From assembly GCA_012514315.1 (NCBI GenBank), contig JAAZAN010000316.1, forward strand, positions 1 to 40,470: a stretch of 40,470 nt of DNA. The letters are read 5' to 3'. The DNA is from Chloroflexota bacterium. Lineage in GTDB: Bacteria > Chloroflexota > Anaerolineae > B4-G1. A model generated the notes under the pieces. The model searched no databases, had not been told where the DNA came from, and was given only the letters and a program-made list of their open reading frames with translations. Shown piece by piece: positions 7,467 through 16,315 of the stretch. Within the stretch, counting starts at the first letter, position 1; each line of letters opens with the position of its first letter. A program made the translations under genes and the position numbers.

Positions 7467-8087
7467 GTGCATGCAGAGAATCGATACTGTTTCGACCATC
7501 AGCCTCTCTTGATCGTCATATCAGGCCCGGCCGGTGTAGGCAAAGACAGCCTCATACGCCGTATGAAGGAGCGGGGAACCGATTTCCACTTTGTCGTCAC
7601 AGCGACGGATCGCCCACCACGTCCTGGGGAAGTACACGGTGTGGACTACATCTTCGTGAACACTGAGGAGTTCCTGCGAATGGAACAAGAGGGCGAACTA
7701 CTGGAGCATGCCGTGGTCTACGGACAGCACAAGGGGATCCCCAAGCAGCAGGTGCGGGATGCGCTGGCGAGTGGGCGAGATGTTGTCATGCGCATCGATG
7801 TGCAAGGGGCCGATGCGATTCGCCGGCTTGTACCAGAGGCGGTTACCATCTTTCTCACTGCCGCATCGGAGGTGGAACAAGAAGCGCGCCTGATAGCTCG
7901 TGGGGGAGATTCGCACGTGCAGCTGGAGAAACGGATCAGGACTGCACGGGAGGAGATGGAGGAGCTACGGAAATTCGACTATGTGGTGGTGAATGGGACG
8001 TGCCAGCTCGATCTGGCGGTCGATAAGGTGCTCTCGATCATCGAGGCCGAGCACTGTCGTGTGAGGGCGCGTAGAATAACGCTATGA
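7467..8087 (+). CDS. gmk: Guanylate kinase
   Basis: This 206-residue kinase converts GMP to GDP. The P-loop reads [10 protein letters not shown], with Asp where many homologues have Ser/Gly after the lysine. The GMP-binding part [20 protein letters not shown] corresponds to the usual TTR-x-R-x-GE-x-x-G-x-DY-x-F motif, with TTR changed to TATDR. Later blocks KKxx-like [14 protein letters not shown] and the C-terminal DYVVVNG are typical. GTG (7467) and an adjacent TTG (7464) both lie at workable distances from AGGAG, so the exact start is uncertain by one codon. The stop overlaps the next ATG by 4 nt (ATGA), which couples it to the DUF951 gene. Confidence 0.93.
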   Translation: MHAENRYCFDHQPLLIVISGPAGVGKDSLIRRMKERGTDFHFVVTATDRPPRPGEVHGVDYIFVNTEEFLRMEQEGELLEHAVVYGQHKGIPKQQVRDALASGRDVVMRIDVQGADAIRRLVPEAVTIFLTAASEVEQEARLIARGGDSHVQLEKRIRTAREEMEELRKFDYVVVNGTCQLDLAVDKVLSIIEAEHCRVRARRITL

Positions 8088-8290
8088 ACAGAGCGGGACC
8101 ACTAACTCTCCACGTTGGTGATCGGGTGCGTATGCGCAAGGTTCACCCCTGCGGGGGATATGAGTGGGAGGTGACACGCGTCGGTGCTGACATCGGCATC
8201 CAATGCCTCTCGTGTGGGCGGCGCGTTATGCTTCCCCGCAGCAAGTTCGAGAAGAGTGTCAAGACCTTTATGAGTTCAGACACAGACTAG
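8084..8290 (+). CDS. DUF951 family protein
   Basis: This 68-residue soluble protein has the DUF951 pattern: a beta-rich [20 protein letters not shown] followed by the single CxxC-like element [19 protein letters not shown]. The family is small, conserved in Firmicutes and Chloroflexota and often sits beside housekeeping genes. It is of unknown function, and nucleic-acid binding is only a guess from its size, basic surface and fold. It overlaps gmk by 4 nt and so is part of the same transcript. Confidence 0.85.
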   Translation: MNRAGPLTLHVGDRVRMRKVHPCGGYEWEVTRVGADIGIQCLSCGRRVMLPRSKFEKSVKTFMSSDTD

Positions 8291-8385
8291 TTGTACCGCA
8301 ATGAGTCTCACGGTCTGAGTGTAGCCGGACTCAATCTGTGATTGGATTATTGCATTGGATGGACGCAAACTGGGGAGTGACATCG

Positions 8386-8706
8386 ATGGTCAAGAAGTTC
8401 AAGGTCTTGCGGTTCATTGGCTTGGTATGGAAGATACTGGCCTGGATTGTGCTTGTGGTTGGAATTCTGACGGCCATTGGCGCTTTGCTCACCAGCATCT
8501 TTGGTGGGGGTATGTTGAGCCAGTTCGCACAGCAGCAGGGACAGTGGGCGCCCTGGATGTTCGGCGCATTGGGCGGAGTCCTGCTTTTCGTCGCCACTCT
8601 GATTGGTACAGTCATCCAATTTCTGATGCTGTACGCTGTGGGCGAGCTCATCTTTCTCCTCTTGGCCATCGAGGAGAACACGCGGGTGGCAGCTCGCCTG
8701 CCCTAG
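8386..8706 (+). CDS. Small two-helix membrane protein, unknown
   Basis: This 106-residue protein does not belong to a family I recognise. It starts with a basic segment (MVKKFKVLRF), followed by a long hydrophobic helix (about residues 10-36). A Gln-rich loop (FAQQQGQWAPW) comes next, then a second very long hydrophobic region (about 52-90, possibly two helices) and a short charged tail. The ATG at 8386 is preferred because GGGGAGTGA precedes it; in-frame starts further upstream would add up to 16 residues without a better ribosome site. It lies about 95 nt after DUF951 and upstream of the ffh promoter, and may be the last gene of the gmk transcript. Confidence 0.6.
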   Translation: MVKKFKVLRFIGLVWKILAWIVLVVGILTAIGALLTSIFGGGMLSQFAQQQGQWAPWMFGALGGVLLFVATLIGTVIQFLMLYAVGELIFLLLAIEENTRVAARLP

Positions 8707-8718
8707 GCGCCAGGCGCC
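8706..8718 (+). terminator. Short GC hairpin at the end of the gmk transcript
   Basis: GGCGC-CAG-GCGCC forms a perfect 5-bp hairpin directly at the stop codon of the small membrane protein, upstream of the ffh promoter. No U-tract follows, so it would be a weak or factor-dependent terminator at best. Confidence 0.25.
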
Positions 8719-8725
8719 AGCTTAC

Positions 8726-8754
8726 TTGACTAATCGGCGCTTTTCCGCTACAAT
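8726..8754 (+). promoter_or_regulatory. Predicted promoter of ffh
   Basis: The -35 is TTGACT (8726-8731), the spacer is 17 bp, and the -10 is TACAAT (8749-8754). The ~70-nt leader includes a near-palindromic CCGTACCGCGGTATGG segment that could fold. Confidence 0.7.
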
Positions 8755-8830
8755 CGCCCTGCGTTACGGGCCTGCCGTACCGCGGTATGGCTTGGATTAC
8801 GCCACGGACTGGGCCAGGTAGCGGACCATT

Positions 8831-10159
8831 ATGTTTGAAAGCTTGACGGAAAAGCTCGAGGCCGTCTTCCAACGGCTGGGCAAGCGCGGTGTTCTGCGCG
8901 AAGCGGATGTCGATGAGGTGTTGCGCGAAATCCGTCTAGCGCTGCTTGAAGCTGACGTACATTACAAAGTTGTGAAGGACTTCACGGGCCGAGTCCGCAC
9001 CCGTGCGGTTGGCGCCGAGGTTACCAAGAGCCTGACACCTGCCCAGCAGGTTGTCAAGATCGTCCATGAGGAGCTGATCCAGACCCTGGGTGAGCCTGGG
9101 CAACTGACGCTGCAAGGGACGGCCCCATACGTCATCATGCTGGTCGGACTGCAGGGATCGGGCAAGACGACCACGGCGGCTAAGCTGGCGCGCTTCCTGA
9201 AAGAGAAAGGACATCTGCCGCTGATGGTGGCAGCCGATACCTACCGACCCGCCGCTATCCGGCAGTTGGAGGTTCTGGGGCAGCAGTTGGGGCTGCCTGT
9301 CTATAGTGAGGACTCGACGGTCGCCCCCCCCGAGATCTGTGCCAATGGTGTGCGTGATGCCCGTCGGCGCGGTGCGGATGTGGTGTTGCTGGACACCGCC
9401 GGTCGTCTTCAGATCGACCCGGAGATGATGGCAGAGCTCGAGGCAGTCAAACAAGCTGTCCGGCCTGTCGAGGTGCTGCTGGTCGCTGATGCAATGACTG
9501 GCCAGGAATCGGTACACATAGCGGCTGGCTTTCACGAGCGGATCGGCCTGACTGGCTTGATCTTGACGAAAGTGGACGGCGATGCACGCGGTGGGGCAGC
9601 GATCAGCATGCGTGCTGTCACGGGGGTGCCGATCAAGTTCCTGGGCGCCGGCGAGAAAGCGGGTGCGCTGGAAGTCTTCCATCCCGATCGGTTGGCCTCA
9701 CGCATCCTGGGGATGGGCGATGTACTGTCGTTGATCGAGCGCGCAGAAGCGACTTTCGATCTGGAACAAGCCGAGCACTTGGAGCGAAGGCTCCGCGAGG
9801 CGCAGTTCGACCTGGAGGATTTCCTCGCTCAGCTCAAACAGGTCAAGCAGATGGGGCCACTTCACCAACTCCTGGACATGGTGCCAGGGATGGGACGCAT
9901 GACGCGCGATCTGTCACCGGAGGAGACGGACCGGAACATGAAGCGCCTCGAAGCGATCATCCTGTCGATGACACCGGAAGAGCGTCGGACACCGCGCATC
10001 ATCAATGGGAGTCGTCGTAAGCGCATTGCGCGTGGCAGCGGCACGTCGGTGCAGGAAGTGAACATGCTATTGAATCAGTTTCGCCAGATGCAACGTATGA
10101 TGAAGCAGCTGGGCAAGGGCAAGCGGGGTATGATGGGTTTGCCACGCTTGTTCGGTTAG
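8831..10159 (+). CDS. ffh: Signal recognition particle protein Ffh
   Basis: This 442-residue SRP54 GTPase binds signal sequences of nascent membrane and secreted proteins together with 4.5S RNA and docks to FtsY. The N-domain helices span about 1-90. The G-domain carries G1 GLQGSGKTT (106-114), the DTYRPAA box, DTAGRLQ and TKVDGDARGG. The Met-rich M-domain (about 325-440) includes the RNA-binding RIINGSRRKRIARGSG and clusters such as MQRMMKQL and KRGMMGLPRLFG. Its length is normal. It has its own promoter upstream. I found no SRP RNA gene in the window. Confidence 0.97.
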   Translation: MFESLTEKLEAVFQRLGKRGVLREADVDEVLREIRLALLEADVHYKVVKDFTGRVRTRAVGAEVTKSLTPAQQVVKIVHEELIQTLGEPGQLTLQGTAPYVIMLVGLQGSGKTTTAAKLARFLKEKGHLPLMVAADTYRPAAIRQLEVLGQQLGLPVYSEDSTVAPPEICANGVRDARRRGADVVLLDTAGRLQIDPEMMAELEAVKQAVRPVEVLLVADAMTGQESVHIAAGFHERIGLTGLILTKVDGDARGGAAISMRAVTGVPIKFLGAGEKAGALEVFHPDRLASRILGMGDVLSLIERAEATFDLEQAEHLERRLREAQFDLEDFLAQLKQVKQMGPLHQLLDMVPGMGRMTRDLSPEETDRNMKRLEAIILSMTPEERRTPRIINGSRRKRIARGSGTSVQEVNMLLNQFRQMQRMMKQLGKGKRGMMGLPRLFG

Positions 10160-10274
10160 GGCGGGCGTTGAAGACCGCCAAAATCGGGTAGATCGGGCAC
10201 TGCGTGCATTGCGCGCGGGTACAGTGCACAACGAGCGATATTAGCTCAGTAATCGAAGGGCATTCAGGAGGAGC

Positions 10275-10568
10275 ATGGTTAGGATTCGTTTGCGTCGTGT
10301 GGGTGGCAAGAAGCAGCCTGCGTATCGCATTGTGGTGACAGATCAGCGTGCGCCGCGGGATGGACGTTTCATTGAGAGCATTGGTTATTACAATCCGCGG
10401 ACAGAGCCGGAATCGGTGCAGATTGACGAGGAGCGAGCGCTCTACTGGTTGGGCCATGGTGGACAACCGAGCGATGCGGTGGCTCGTCTGTTTAGGGCGC
10501 AGGGCATTGCGACGTCTCTCGCGGAATCTCCGCAGGGCGACGCAGCAGGGGCCGTCGAGGTCGCCTAG
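10275..10568 (+). CDS. rpsP: 30S ribosomal protein S16
   Basis: This 97-residue ribosomal protein is an assembly factor for the 30S 5' domain. The N-terminus [20 protein letters not shown] is diagnostic, followed by [15 protein letters not shown]. The C-terminal tail is short and Ala/Gly/Glu-rich. A strong AGGAGG lies 5 nt before the ATG. It heads the conserved bacterial order rpsP - KH protein - rimM, with a 151-bp gap after it. Confidence 0.97.
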   Translation: MVRIRLRRVGGKKQPAYRIVVTDQRAPRDGRFIESIGYYNPRTEPESVQIDEERALYWLGHGGQPSDAVARLFRAQGIATSLAESPQGDAAGAVEVA

Positions 10569-10719
10569 CCATACCATATAGACACCGCGCAATAGCACGG
10601 CAGTCCAGAAACGGGGCAGGTTCCGCTTCTCCGGCTGTCACTACTGCCAACACTGTCGTGTGTTGTTGCTGATGTGGTTCCGCTACTGCGACGGCGGTGC
10701 TGCCTAGAGGAGGAATGTA

Positions 10720-10956
10720 ATGGCTTCGGCAAAAGACCTTGTCGAATTCATCGCCAAGTCTCTGGTTGATGATCCGTCCCAGGTGCGTGTATCTGAGATC
10801 GGCGGAGGTGCATCGCTGATCTTGGAGCTGCGTGTTGGATCGGAAGATATGGGCCGGGTGATTGGTCGGGGCGGGCGTACGGCGAACGCGATTCGAACCC
10901 TAACCCGGGTGCTCGCGGACCGACATGGAAGGCGGGTGACGCTCGAGATCGTCTGA
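10720..10956 (+). CDS. khpA: KH domain RNA-binding protein KhpA
   Basis: This 78-residue single KH-domain protein (YlqC/KhpA type) binds RNA and, in other bacteria, pairs with KhpB. The nucleic-acid-contacting GxxG loop is seen in RVIGRGGRTANAIRTL, and the Asn/Arg-rich helix after it is typical. A strong AGGAGG precedes the ATG. Its place between rpsP and rimM is the classic arrangement. It is followed by rimM after only 2 nt. Confidence 0.93.
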   Translation: MASAKDLVEFIAKSLVDDPSQVRVSEIGGGASLILELRVGSEDMGRVIGRGGRTANAIRTLTRVLADRHGRRVTLEIV

Positions 10957-10958
10957 CT

Positions 10959-11549
10959 ATGCAGACTAGTACAGGTGATCAAGTGGGCAGTTCATGGGGC
11001 TCAGGAGAGGCATCTCGACCTGAGCCTCGCTATTTGGCCGTTGGGCGGGTCGTTCGTCCACATGGCGTGCGCGGTGAAATTCGGGTTATACTGCTGACGA
11101 GTTATCCTGAGCGCGTAGCATCGCACCGGCACGTCTACCTGGCCACGTTGAATACTCCAGATGAGGTCACTCGCTACGATGTTGAGCGAGTGCGAGTACA
11201 CCAGGATGTGATGCTGCTCAAGCTCGTGGGATGTGACACTCGCGACGCCGCCCAGGGACTACGTGGTATGCTCGTGCAGATTCGTACCACCGACGCCGCT
11301 CCGTTAGGGGAGGGGGAGTACTACACCTATCAGGTCGAAGGACTGATCGTAGAGACCGATGTCGGCGAGGTTCTCGGAAAGGTGGTCGACGTGATTGAGA
11401 CCGGGGCGAACGATGTGTATGTGGTACGTGGGCCTCGAGGTGAAGTGTTGCTCCCCGCCATCCACGAGGTCGTGCTTGAGATCGACCTGACAGCCGGGCG
11501 GATGCGTGTGCATTTGCTGCCAGGCTTGGCGGCTGACGAAGGGCAATGA
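10959..11549 (+). CDS. rimM: 16S rRNA processing protein RimM
   Basis: This 196-residue ribosome maturation factor binds S19 and the 30S head. The N-terminal RimM barrel starts at YLAVGRVVRPHGVRGEIRV (about 25-43), preceded by a 24-residue polar extension. The PRC-barrel domain begins at YYTYQVEGLIVETDVGEVLG and includes the conserved GANDVYVVRG and LLPAIHEVVLEID. The ATG lies 2 nt after the khpA stop, and its own stop overlaps the dprA start (ATGA). The first ~20 residues carry no homology signal, so a later internal start is possible. Confidence 0.94.
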   Translation: MQTSTGDQVGSSWGSGEASRPEPRYLAVGRVVRPHGVRGEIRVILLTSYPERVASHRHVYLATLNTPDEVTRYDVERVRVHQDVMLLKLVGCDTRDAAQGLRGMLVQIRTTDAAPLGEGEYYTYQVEGLIVETDVGEVLGKVVDVIETGANDVYVVRGPRGEVLLPAIHEVVLEIDLTAGRMRVHLLPGLAADEGQ

Positions 11550-12655
11550 GTGATCTGAGATTCTGGATCGGCTTCAACATTGTGCGAGGGATTGGCCCAG
11601 CCCGCTTTCGTGCGTTGCTTGACTACTTTGGCGATGCGGCGACAGCCTGGCAAGCACCAGTTGATCGATTGCGGGATGCTGGACTGGACCGACGTTCGAT
11701 TGAGAACCTCGTGAGCGCCCGCGCGTCACTCGACTTGGATCGGGAACTGAGGCGCGTGAATGAGGGCGGCGCACACGTGTTGACGTGGGAGAGCCCGGAC
11801 TACCCCATGCTGCTGCGTGAGATTTCCGACGCGCCACCCGTCTTGTATGTCAAGGGAGATTTGGTACCGGAAGACGCCTGGGCCGTGGCTGTCGTAGGTA
11901 CACGCCGCGCGTCGGCCTACGGACGGGAGGTTACCCGTCGGCTGAGTTCAGCGCTAGCTAGGAGCGGCATCACTGTCGTTAGCGGCATGGCGCGCGGCAT
12001 CGATGGAGAGGCTCACCGGGCGGCGTTGCAGGCGGGCGGACGCACGGTGGCGGTACTGGGGTGCGGCGTTGACCAGGTCTATCCGCCCGAGCATCGCAAG
12101 CTGGCTGAGGAGATCGCATCGCACGGTGCTTTGGTTAGCGACTACCCGTTTAGTACGCTGCCCGAGGGGGGCAATTTCCCGCCTCGCAACCGGATCATCA
12201 GCGGCATGTCGCTTGGTGTCTTGGTGACAGAGGCCGGGCGACGTAGCGGTGCGCTGATTACTGCGGATTATGCGGGTGAACAAGGCCGTGACGTGTTTGC
12301 TGTTCCGGGTAGCATCCTGACCGTGGCCAGCGCTGGGACCAACGCACTGATCCGTGATGGAGCTCGGCTGGTCACTTGCCCAGAGGATATTCTGGAAGAG
12401 CTGAACCTGACCATGGTGACCGAGCAGGCTGAGGCTCGGCAGGTGTTGCCGGCCGACGAGACTGAAGCGCGTCTGTTGGCTTGTCTGTCGGCTGAACCAT
12501 TGCATGTCGATGAGCTGCGACGGCAGGTCGATATGCCCATCGCCGAGGTAACGAGTGCAATGACGTTGATGGAGCTGAAGGGCATGGTGCGTCAAGTGGG
12601 CGGTATGAAATACGTAGTTGCCCGGGAAAGTGGCGCACCCTACGTTGTTGAGTGA
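11546..12655 (+). CDS. dprA: DNA-processing protein DprA
   Basis: This 369-residue cytosolic protein of the DprA/Smf family binds incoming single-stranded DNA and loads RecA during transformation. N-terminal helix-hairpin-helix-like residues (about 10-70) precede the Rossmann core. In the core GTRRASAYGREV, SGMARGIDGEAHRAAL, VAVLGCGVD, YPPEH, NFPPRNRIISGMS and SGALITADYAGEQGRDVFAVPG are all present. A C-terminal winged-helix (about 300-360) completes the full-length form. It overlaps rimM by 4 nt. Together with topA and xerC downstream it follows the common dprA-topA-xerC order, interrupted here by a sugar-nucleotide gene. Confidence 0.95.
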   Translation: MSDLRFWIGFNIVRGIGPARFRALLDYFGDAATAWQAPVDRLRDAGLDRRSIENLVSARASLDLDRELRRVNEGGAHVLTWESPDYPMLLREISDAPPVLYVKGDLVPEDAWAVAVVGTRRASAYGREVTRRLSSALARSGITVVSGMARGIDGEAHRAALQAGGRTVAVLGCGVDQVYPPEHRKLAEEIASHGALVSDYPFSTLPEGGNFPPRNRIISGMSLGVLVTEAGRRSGALITADYAGEQGRDVFAVPGSILTVASAGTNALIRDGARLVTCPEDILEELNLTMVTEQAEARQVLPADETEARLLACLSAEPLHVDELRRQVDMPIAEVTSAMTLMELKGMVRQVGGMKYVVARESGAPYVVE

Positions 12656-12713
12656 TCCGTAGGTATATGGGCCTGCCCTTGGAAACCCGGGATGCAGGTG
12701 AACGGAGGCGCAG

Positions 12714-13790
12714 GTGGCATACTATGGATTGATTATGGCGGGTGGCGTGGGTACGCGGCTGTGGCCGCTAAGCCGCCGTCACCGCCCCAAGCAGTCGCTT
12801 GAACTCGTCGGCAACGCGACGATGTTTGAGCAGGCGGTTGAACGAGTCACGCCACTGTTTGGGCTTGACCGTATCCTGGTCATCACGGCCGCAGAGCATG
12901 TCGATCTACTGGCGGAACAGGTGCCGCAGCTCCCTAAGGCCAACTTCATCGTAGAGCCCGAGGGGCGCGGAACGGCGCCTTGCATCGGCCTGGCTGCAAT
13001 TCATCTGCGCAGACGTGACCCCGACGCGACAATGGCGGTGTTGACCGCTGATCATTTCATTCGTGACGCCGCGCGTTTTCGTGAAGTGTTGATGGCGGCC
13101 GAACAAGTGGCGCGGGACGACTACCTGGTTACTTTGGGCATCACGCCCACCGGACCATCGACCGGCTACGGGTATATCCAGCAGGGCGAACGCATTGCGA
13201 CCTGCCGTGGTCTGGACGTGTTCCGAACCGAGCGCTTCACAGAGAAACCGGATTATGAGACTGCGGTGCGCATGGTGACGAGTGGACGATACTCGTGGAA
13301 CAGTGGTATGTTCATCTGGCGTCTGGGGCGGATTCTGGATGAGATTCGGGAGCAGATGCCCGAGTTGTACACAACGTTGGGCGAGATTGAGCCGACGCTG
13401 GATACGCAGGAATATGAGCCAGTACTGACACGTTGCTGGCCACGAGTAGCCAAGCAGACGATCGATTACGGTGTGATGGAAAAAGCGACCCATGTTGCCG
13501 TCGTCCCAGCTGATATTGGCTGGTGTGATATCGGGAGCTGGGCGAGCCTGGCTGCACTGTTGCCGTCAGACGAACAGGGCAACGTTGTGCGAGGGGAGCA
13601 TGTCGGGATTGATACGTCCCACTCGTTCATCTGGGGCGATCGGCGACTGATAGCTACCATCGGGCTGGAACGTATCGTGGTTGTCGACACGGAAGATGCC
13701 CTTCTGATCTGTCCTCTGGAACGCGAGCAGGAAGTGCGCGAGATAGCACAGCGCTTGGGACAGGACTCCTCCAGTGTGCACTGGACCTAG
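12714..13790 (+). CDS. manC: Mannose-1-phosphate guanylyltransferase
   Basis: This 358-residue nucleotidyltransferase makes GDP-mannose from mannose-1-phosphate and GTP, a precursor for glycans and glycolipids. The signature AGGVGTRLWPLSRRHRPKQ (9-27) holds the nucleotide-binding loop. Further blocks are FIVEPEGRGTAPCIGLAA, LTADHFI, FTEKPD and NSGMFIW. The C-terminal left-handed beta-helix is short, and there is no phosphomannose isomerase domain, so it is the single-function type. The GTG start follows GGAGGCGCAG. It splits the usual dprA-topA pair. The beta-mannosidase at 35 kb is a distant thematic partner only. Confidence 0.92.
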   Translation: MAYYGLIMAGGVGTRLWPLSRRHRPKQSLELVGNATMFEQAVERVTPLFGLDRILVITAAEHVDLLAEQVPQLPKANFIVEPEGRGTAPCIGLAAIHLRRRDPDATMAVLTADHFIRDAARFREVLMAAEQVARDDYLVTLGITPTGPSTGYGYIQQGERIATCRGLDVFRTERFTEKPDYETAVRMVTSGRYSWNSGMFIWRLGRILDEIREQMPELYTTLGEIEPTLDTQEYEPVLTRCWPRVAKQTIDYGVMEKATHVAVVPADIGWCDIGSWASLAALLPSDEQGNVVRGEHVGIDTSHSFIWGDRRLIATIGLERIVVVDTEDALLICPLEREQEVREIAQRLGQDSSSVHWT

Positions 13791-13914
13791 ATGTCACTGT
13801 GCGTCGCGCTGTCCCCGGCGCGCTTTGGCCTGATTGATGGCCGGTGTAATGCAGAGTGGACATCGATCTATCTTTTGATTGCCAACATCCACCTTCTATC
13901 TTCAAGGGATCAGT

Positions 13915-16290
13915 ATGCAAGCCTATTGTGTCAGATGTAAGGCCAAGCGCGAGATACAGGACGCCCAACCAGTGTTCACTCGTAATGGGACAGCGGCAAC
14001 GCAGGGCGTGTGCCCAGAGTGCGGGACGAAGATGTTCCGTATGGGGGGGACGCCAGCGCACGCAGGACTCGACCCGTTGGAACACCTGGCCGTCTCACGG
14101 TCGAGCGCCAGTGTGGCGAACCAACCGAGGATGGTCATTGTTGAGTCGCCAGCCAAAGCGCGCACAGTGGGCAGATTTCTCGGCAAGGGCTATAGGGTGC
14201 GTGCTTCGGTAGGGCATATCCGTGACTTGCCCGCTAATCGGATGGGAGTTGACATTGCACACGGGTTTCGCCCCCGCTATGTAATCCCGGCAAAGCGCAA
14301 GGATGTTGTGCGCAAATTGCGTGAGGATGTGAAGAAATCATCCGAGCTCTATCTGGCCACTGACCCCGATCGGGAGGGCGAGGCCATTTCTTGGCATCTG
14401 CAGAAGGCGCTGCAGTCAGCCATCGGGTTGCGACCGGTTCATCGTGTGGGGTTTCACGAGATTACGCAAGAGGCCATTGATGCGGCGTTCAGTGCGCCTC
14501 GCGATATCGATATGCGCCAGGTGGACGCACAACAGGCGCGGCGCATTCTCGATCGGATCGTAGGGTACACACTGAGCCCTCTGCTGCGGGACAAACTGGG
14601 GCGGCGCGGATTGTCGGCCGGACGAGTTCAGTCGGTTGCCGTGCGACTCATCGTCGATCGGGAGCGGGAGGTCGAAGCATTCACGCCGGAGGAATACTGG
14701 TCTATTGAGGCTGAGCTGGCTAAGCAGGAACCCGAGTGCCAGCCTCCGCGTAGCTTCACCGCCAGATTGCACCGTATTCGGGGTGAGGAGGTAAGTCTCA
14801 AGAGCCGGAGCGAGGTTGATGTAGTACTGGAGGATCTTGAACGCTCCGTCTACGCCGTGGTGAACGTCAGAGAGGGTCAGAGACGCCGCAATCCTGCTGC
14901 ACCGTTTACTACAAGCACGCTGCAACAGGAAGCGTCGCGGCGGCTCGGGATGACGGCACGACGCACGATGGCTATTGCTCAACAGCTTTACGAAGGGGTT
15001 GACCTGGGCGAAGGTCCGACTGGCCTGATCACATACATGCGCACCGACAGTACACAGGTGGCTGAGACGGCTCAAACAGACGCCCGGCGTTTCATTGTCA
15101 AGGAGTACGGTGAGAGCTTCGTGCCTGACCAGCCGCCAGAATACAAGACCCGGGCCAAGGGTGCTCAGGAAGCACATGAGGCGATTCGGCCTACCCAGGT
15201 CTGCCGGCGCCCACGTTCGCTGAAACCGTACCTGGATCGTGCACAGTATCGGTTGTATGAGCTGATCTGGCGTCGCTTCGTCGCCAGTCAGATGGCGCCG
15301 GCGGTGTACGATACGATCAGCGTGGAGATTGTGGCTGGCCCAACGGAGCTTCCCGTTGCTGCACGTCCATACTTGTTCCGTGCCAGCGGGTCGAGTCTTC
15401 GCTTCAAGGGGTTCCTGGCAGTCTATGAGGAATCACAGGATGAAGACCTTCAGGAAGAGGCCGAGGGTGAACGAGAGAAGATTCCCCCACTAACGGTGGA
15501 TGAGCTGCTTGATCTGCTTCAGTTGTTGCCCTATCAACACTTCACGCAGCCACCGCCCCGGTATACCGAAGCCACGCTCGTACGAGCGCTAGAGGAGTAT
15601 GGCATCGGACGTCCGAGTACGTACGCGCCCATCCTTGCGACAATTCAGCAGCGAGGCTATGTTGAACGACGTGAGAATCGGTTGCACCCGACCGAGGTCG
15701 GCGTGGTCATCACCGATCTGTTGGTGGAGCATTTCCCTGACTATATCGATGTAGGGTTCACCGCTCAGATGGAGTCGGAACTCGATCGGATCGCCACCGG
15801 CGAGCGACAGTGGGTGCCAGTCTTGGATGACTTCTACGGCCCCTTTGAGACGAAGCTGTCTGAGGCCCGGGAGAGTATGCCCGAGGTCGATATGGACAGC
15901 GAGCCAACGGGAGAGTCTTGTCCACTTTGTGGTAATCCACTGGTCTACAAACACGGTCGATACGGCCGGTTTGTGGGCTGCAGCAACTTCCCAGACTGTC
16001 GTTATAGTGCGCCGATCATAGTGAAGACTGGGGCGAGGTGTCCAGTGTGCGGCGGAGAGCTGATCGAAAAGCGCACTCGCCGGGGACGGACATTCTACGG
16101 CTGCAGCAATTATCGAAACGACGATCCCGATTCATGTCAGTTCGCTACCTGGAAACGACCGTTGCCCCAGGCATGCCCCAACTGTGGTGGGTTGTTGGTC
16201 GAGGCGCGAAAGGACGTGATCCAGTGCCTGTCCTGTGAGGAGACGTTCGAACCCGACACGCTGCTTGAGTCCGAACCGGCAACAGCATGA
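13915..16290 (+). CDS. topA: DNA topoisomerase I with N-terminal DUF5679 zinc domain
   Basis: This 791-residue type IA topoisomerase relaxes negative supercoils. The first ~45 residues (start MQAYCVRCKAKREI, then CPECGTK) form a DUF5679-type zinc module that most TopA proteins lack. A ~25-residue linker leads to the Toprim domain (MVIVESPAKARTVGRFLGKG). ATDPDREGEA holds the acidic metal site, and the catalytic tyrosine is Y374 in LITYMRTDST. The C-terminus has three zinc ribbons (CPLCGNP.., CPVCGGE.., CPNCGGL..), the last short. The ATG at 13915 fits the DUF5679 consensus and has AGGGA upstream; the TTG 36 nt earlier is unlikely. xerC follows after 25 nt. Confidence 0.95.
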   Translation: MQAYCVRCKAKREIQDAQPVFTRNGTAATQGVCPECGTKMFRMGGTPAHAGLDPLEHLAVSRSSASVANQPRMVIVESPAKARTVGRFLGKGYRVRASVGHIRDLPANRMGVDIAHGFRPRYVIPAKRKDVVRKLREDVKKSSELYLATDPDREGEAISWHLQKALQSAIGLRPVHRVGFHEITQEAIDAAFSAPRDIDMRQVDAQQARRILDRIVGYTLSPLLRDKLGRRGLSAGRVQSVAVRLIVDREREVEAFTPEEYWSIEAELAKQEPECQPPRSFTARLHRIRGEEVSLKSRSEVDVVLEDLERSVYAVVNVREGQRRRNPAAPFTTSTLQQEASRRLGMTARRTMAIAQQLYEGVDLGEGPTGLITYMRTDSTQVAETAQTDARRFIVKEYGESFVPDQPPEYKTRAKGAQEAHEAIRPTQVCRRPRSLKPYLDRAQYRLYELIWRRFVASQMAPAVYDTISVEIVAGPTELPVAARPYLFRASGSSLRFKGFLAVYEESQDEDLQEEAEGEREKIPPLTVDELLDLLQLLPYQHFTQPPPRYTEATLVRALEEYGIGRPSTYAPILATIQQRGYVERRENRLHPTEVGVVITDLLVEHFPDYIDVGFTAQMESELDRIATGERQWVPVLDDFYGPFETKLSEARESMPEVDMDSEPTGESCPLCGNPLVYKHGRYGRFVGCSNFPDCRYSAPIIVKTGARCPVCGGELIEKRTRRGRTFYGCSNYRNDDPDSCQFATWKRPLPQACPNCGGLLVEARKDVIQCLSCEETFEPDTLLESEPATA

Positions 16291-16315
16291 ACCTGCTGAA
16301 TACCAGGGAGATGCG

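Noticed and set aside
7511..7570. Loss of function in gmk from the GKD P-loop
   Set aside because: The lysine is present, the rest of the fold is intact, and a non-Ser residue after the P-loop lysine occurs in other guanylate kinases.
8936..9682. Long minus-strand open frame opposite ffh
   Set aside because: It is a codon-bias shadow of ffh with no homology signal or ribosome site. Similar shadows opposite topA (14416-15177), the R3H ATPase (4700-5434) and dhaK (19958-20668) were dropped for the same reason.
10569..10719. SRP RNA or another structured RNA between rpsP and khpA
   Set aside because: The conserved SRP RNA tetraloop region (GGAA flanked by the AGG/AGCA internal loops) is not found.
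10885..10910. tRNA T-loop-like sequence (GGTTCGAATC on the minus strand)
   Set aside because: It lies inside khpA coding sequence (NAIRTLTR) and no acceptor or anticodon arms can be formed around it.
16195..16255. Second tRNA T-loop-like sequence (GGGTTCGAACG on the minus strand)
   Set aside because: It is part of the topA C-terminal coding region and has no cloverleaf partner.
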